From Pseudochrobactrum kiredjianiae (GTDB lineage: Bacteria > Pseudomonadota > Alphaproteobacteria > Rhizobiales > Rhizobiaceae), in NCBI RefSeq assembly GCF_030362795.1, contig NZ_JAUCBM010000007.1, forward strand, positions 92,108-156,107: DNA of 64,000 nt. The letters run 5' to 3'. Under the pieces are notes generated by a model. That model was not told the origin of the DNA and made no database searches. It saw nothing but the letters and a program-made list of their open reading frames with translations. The stretch's first letter is position 1; every line of letters begins with the position of its first letter. Positions 62,201-64,000 of this stretch are shown piece by piece. The position numbers were made by a program, and so were the translations under genes.

Positions 62201-64000
62201 TGTTAAAGTCTATGACAAGGGCGTTCTAATTGGCGAAACCACAGCCAATGCGAACGGCACATGGAGTTTCACCCCAACTGCGGATTTGGTTGAGGGCGAG
62301 CATGTCTTTACCGTTACCTCAACAGATAAAGCCGGCAATGAAGGCGTTCCGTCAGCAAGCTGGACGATCCACGTCGATGTTACAGCGCCCGAAAAACCAA
62401 CCATTAGCGAGGTTTTGGATACCGCAGGACAAGAGCTGTCACTTGATATCATCACCGGTGAACGTCGCCCGACCCTGACTGGTGAAGCAGAAGCAGGTAC
62501 GACTGTCACCATTTATGATAATGGTCGTAAAATCGGCACTGTCGTTGCGGAAGACAATGGCACATGGAGCTTTGAACCTAAAACTAACCTTGCACAGGGC
62601 GAACATAAGTTTACAGTCAAAGCAACCGATGCTGCCGGTAACGAAAGTGCAGCATCTGATGTATTCACACTGACAGTTGATACAATTGCCCCTGATCGCC
62701 CTGAAATTTCCTCTGTTATGGACGATGTCGGCTCTATTACCGGTCTGGTAAAAGCCAATGGTATTACCGATGATGCCCGCCCTGTTCTGAGCGGCAAGGC
62801 TGAGGCCGGATCCAAGGTAACCATCTACGATCAGGGCGAAGAAATTGGCACTGTAACTGCTGATGTCAACGGCGTGTGGAGCTTTACACCGGATACCGAT
62901 CTGGAAGATGGCGCGCACAGCTTTACAGTGACTGCAACTGACGCTGCCGGTAATATCAGCACATCCTCCAAAGCTTTCGCGATTACCGTCGACACGACAG
63001 CGCCTGATGCGCCACGCTTTACGTCTGGTTATGATGCTGTTGGTCCGATCACCGGTGAGTTCACCGATGGCTCCTTCATCAACGATAACCGCCCTCGCCT
63101 GTCGGGTGCCGGTGCAGAAGCAAACTCCAAGGTTCACATCTATCAGGATGGTACACTGGTTGCGACCATCACTGCCGATGCCGGTGGCCAGTGGAACTGG
63201 AAGAGCCCGACCGCTCTGGCGGACGGTTCATACAGCTTTACCGCCACAGTAGAAGATACGGCCGGTAATGTGAGTGCGGCCTCTGACGCCTTCACTATCA
63301 CTGTGGATACGGTTGCACCGGATGCACCGAAGATCGACAGCATTACAGATGATCAGGAACCAATTACCGGTGACATTGCCAAGAACGGCTTTACCAATGA
63401 CACCACACCAACCCTGAAGGGTTCCGGTGCCGAAGCCAATGGCACAGTCCGTATCTATGATGGTGCAACCCTGCTTGGCGAAGTCAAAGCCGATACAGAC
63501 GGTAACTGGGAATACACACCGGTCAATGCACTGGGCAACGGCCTGCATACCTTCACCGTGACCGGTGTTGATGCCGCCGGTAATACTTCTGTTAAATCTG
63601 CCGAGTTCAAGATCACTGTTGATACGCTGGCACCAAATACGCCTGCGATCACGCAGGTTCTCGATGATGTGGGCACAGTCACCGGTGCGATTGCTTCTGG
63701 CAAAACCACCGATGATACCAAACCAACTCTGTCGGGTAATGGCGCAGAAGCCGGTTCCGTTGTTAAGATCTATGATAATGGCGTCTTGATTGGTCAGACC
63801 AATGCCAATGCCAATGGTACATGGAGCTTCACACCAACCACAGATCTGGCGGAAGGTGTTCACGCCTTCACCGTGACGGCAACCGATGCGGCAGGCAATG
63901 AAAGCTCTGCTTCCATGCCTTGGACTATCGAGGTTGACATCACACCTCCGGATGCGAAGTTCAAGCCTGAGATCACCAGTGCCAGCGATGATGTGCTGCC
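59202..64000 (+). CDS. Giant BapA-like Ig-repeat adhesin (partial, 3' end outside window)
   Basis: An ATG at 59202 opens a frame that reaches the window end after 1,599 codons with no stop. Residues 1-85 form a BapA-prefix-like domain (AYVSIDPASVIKYVRAGNDLVIHQNNG in outline, ending LELVYRHDGQEWPVKA). About residues 108-152 are Ala/Gly/Pro-rich (AGGIAAAASGGGGGNGGGG), then comes one diverged Ig-like domain and thirteen more of 101-105 residues, each ending VD(T/V/S) before the next AP or PP and containing ATD-AGN and GTWSF motifs. Such proteins are exported by type I secretion through a C-terminal signal, which is not visible here, and mediate adhesion or biofilm. No signal peptide is present. 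The full protein must be larger. Confidence 0.9.
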   Translation, partial: MAKQIKASSAKNSQNLVTKHGNTAYVSIDPASVIKYVRAGNDLVIHQNNGKTIRISGFFTADNTQKLELVYRHDGQEWPVKAVKATIPVDDAATGNEVEFVPGGGSNSEVNPLLLAALAAGGIAAAASGGGGGNGGGGKEAPPPAAPSLDTKSNPDGTVTATGAAPAGSRVTVTFPDGTSKIVTTGADGKYTATSATSQNSGQVNAVVTDSNGKTSVPAVKDYLDDVAPKSPEAISIMDEVGAVTGKIKANDLTDDARPVMSGKAEPASVVTIYDGTTKLGTAITDSAGNWTFRPETALAEGEHKITFTATDKAGNTSPATEARVFKVDTVAPPVPVLKEVLDDVGSIKGAIAASGVTDDTRPEFKGENAEAGTTIRFFDNGSEIGSTVVAADGTWSFTPEIGLQQGVHRITMQAQDTAGNKSEKSATFQFEVDTTPPTAPSITEILDKTGQFTGNITNGKTTDETKPVLSGSGAEAGSVVKIYDKGILLGETTANANGTWSFTPTADLTEGEHIFTVTATDKAGNEGISSASWTINVDVTAPDVPTIAKLVDTAGEELALDVVTSERRPTLTGEAEKGATVTIYDNGRLIGTVTAAADGTWSFELASNLAQGEHKFTIKATDAAGNETAGTDPFTITVDSIAPNRPEISSITDAVGDITGNLAANAMTDDARPTLSGKAEAGSKITIYDQGEEIGTITADANGLWTYKPDNNLSEGIHCFTVTAADIAGNVSTSSKAFTITVDTIAPEAPQFTIGYDAVGPVVGEFASGAIINDNRPKLSGSGAEANALVKIYQDGTLVGTVRADVTGQWSWKSATALSDATYEFTATVTDTAGNVSATSSTFSVTIDTVPPATPVIDEITDNVAPVEGAVVKGGYTNDTTPTLSGSGAEANGTVRIYDGTNLLGEVTADASGIWSFTPADALGNGLHAFTVVAVDKAGNVSPRSDAYNVTIDTIAPNAPSITQVTDDVGTIQGNVASGKTTDDTRPVISGSGAEAGSVVKVYDKGVLIGETTANANGTWSFTPTADLVEGEHVFTVTSTDKAGNEGVPSASWTIHVDVTAPEKPTISEVLDTAGQELSLDIITGERRPTLTGEAEAGTTVTIYDNGRKIGTVVAEDNGTWSFEPKTNLAQGEHKFTVKATDAAGNESAASDVFTLTVDTIAPDRPEISSVMDDVGSITGLVKANGITDDARPVLSGKAEAGSKVTIYDQGEEIGTVTADVNGVWSFTPDTDLEDGAHSFTVTATDAAGNISTSSKAFAITVDTTAPDAPRFTSGYDAVGPITGEFTDGSFINDNRPRLSGAGAEANSKVHIYQDGTLVATITADAGGQWNWKSPTALADGSYSFTATVEDTAGNVSAASDAFTITVDTVAPDAPKIDSITDDQEPITGDIAKNGFTNDTTPTLKGSGAEANGTVRIYDGATLLGEVKADTDGNWEYTPVNALGNGLHTFTVTGVDAAGNTSVKSAEFKITVDTLAPNTPAITQVLDDVGTVTGAIASGKTTDDTKPTLSGNGAEAGSVVKIYDNGVLIGQTNANANGTWSFTPTTDLAEGVHAFTVTATDAAGNESSASMPWTIEVDITPPDAKFKPEITSASDDVL
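60507..62066 (+). repeat. Adhesin super-repeat copy A (five Ig-like domains, 1560 bp)
   Basis: Domain boundaries at 60507, 60822, 61125, 61437 and 61752 give lengths 105, 101, 104, 105 and 105 residues. The second is the shortest. Each has its own character, such as the GYDAVGP start in the fourth and the NDTTPTLSGSG start in the fifth. Confidence 0.85.
62067..63626 (+). repeat. Adhesin super-repeat copy B (five Ig-like domains, 1560 bp)
   Basis: It repeats copy A in the same order, with domain starts at about 62067, 62382, 62685, 62997 and 63312. Equivalent domains are about three quarters identical by eye, far more than neighbouring domains, which points to block duplication. Confidence 0.85.
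63627..64000 (+). repeat. Start of adhesin super-repeat copy C (runs off window)
   Basis: The first domain (63627-63941) matches the first domains of copies A and B (ASGKTTDDTKP, AGSVVKIYDNG, NANGTWSFTPT). The next domain start (TPPDAKFKPEITSASDD) already differs from the second domain of A and B, so the pattern may break here. Confidence 0.7.

Noticed and set aside
59411..63863. Several long minus-strand ORFs opposite the adhesin (for example 59784-60557, 62439-63137, 63228-63863)
   Set aside because: They repeat with the adhesin repeats and have odd Cys/Arg- or Ser/Val/Pro-rich composition, as expected from the complement of a repetitive Thr/Ala/Gly/Asp-rich gene. The plus-strand frame encodes recognisable Ig-like domains.
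59880..64000. Possible CRISPR or satellite array
   Set aside because: The periodicity of about 300-315 bp and 1,560 bp stays in frame and encodes Ig-like domains; there are no short identical repeats with unique spacers.

Overview
The window looks like chromosomal DNA of a Brucellaceae-type alphaproteobacterium (Rhizobiales). Base composition is close to half G+C by eye, lower than Brucella itself, so a lower-GC relative such as a Pseudochrobactrum- or Paenochrobactrum-like genome is an inference, not a demonstrated fact. The support is gene content and order: rpmH-rnpA-yidC-engB-argB, dapD/dapE/truA/fmt/def, NDUFA9-like/uppP/FzlA-like/queG, dapB-gpmA and ubiE-ubiB-coaBC. Palindromic interspersed elements of the kind scattered through Rhizobiales genomes also occur. 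No prophage, transposase, rRNA operon or CRISPR array was seen.

Layout: 1-10 kb holds a secreted alpha/beta hydrolase (cut by the window edge), a DUF4105 membrane protein, RidA, the rpmH-rnpA-yidC-engB-argB block, a DMT transporter, a HAD nucleotidase and DUF817. 10-20 kb holds a LOG-family protein, dapD, three tandem copies of an unrecognised 71-aa secreted protein gene, dapE, and a def-fmt-GNAT-truA operon. 20-33.6 kb holds a SelW-like protein, lepA, an NDUFA9-like reductase, uppP, an FzlA-like protein, queG, an epimerase, mepA, glk, an ABC exporter, dapB and gpmA. 33.8-46 kb holds tRNA-Leu, a GAF-GGDEF protein, a convergent EEP/cardiolipin synthase pair, HdeD, prfC, amtB behind a sigma-54 promoter, and ubiE-ubiB-coaBC, in which CoaBC carries a fused ribbon-helix-helix domain.

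46.5-56.6 kb is a nucleoside uptake and salvage region. It contains upp, thymidine phosphorylase, purine nucleoside phosphorylase, cytidine deaminase, a BMP-type nucleoside ABC transporter (binding protein, double ATPase, two permeases) and an isochorismatase-fold protein with no cysteine, translationally coupled inside the transporter operon. A BdcA-like dehydrogenase sits at its edge behind a perfect 16-bp palindrome. The genes fit one flow: nucleosides are imported, cytidine is deaminated, sugars are removed by phosphorolysis and uracil is re-used through Upp.

56.7-64 kb holds msrA, a small membrane protein, tRNA-Ser, an atypical thioredoxin and the start of a giant BapA-like adhesin that runs off the window without a stop. 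Its Ig-like domains are organised in an exact 1,560-bp five-domain super-repeat. This adhesin, the triplicated small secreted protein and the RHH-CoaBC fusion are the most interesting features. Calls rest on reading motifs; no database search was run.
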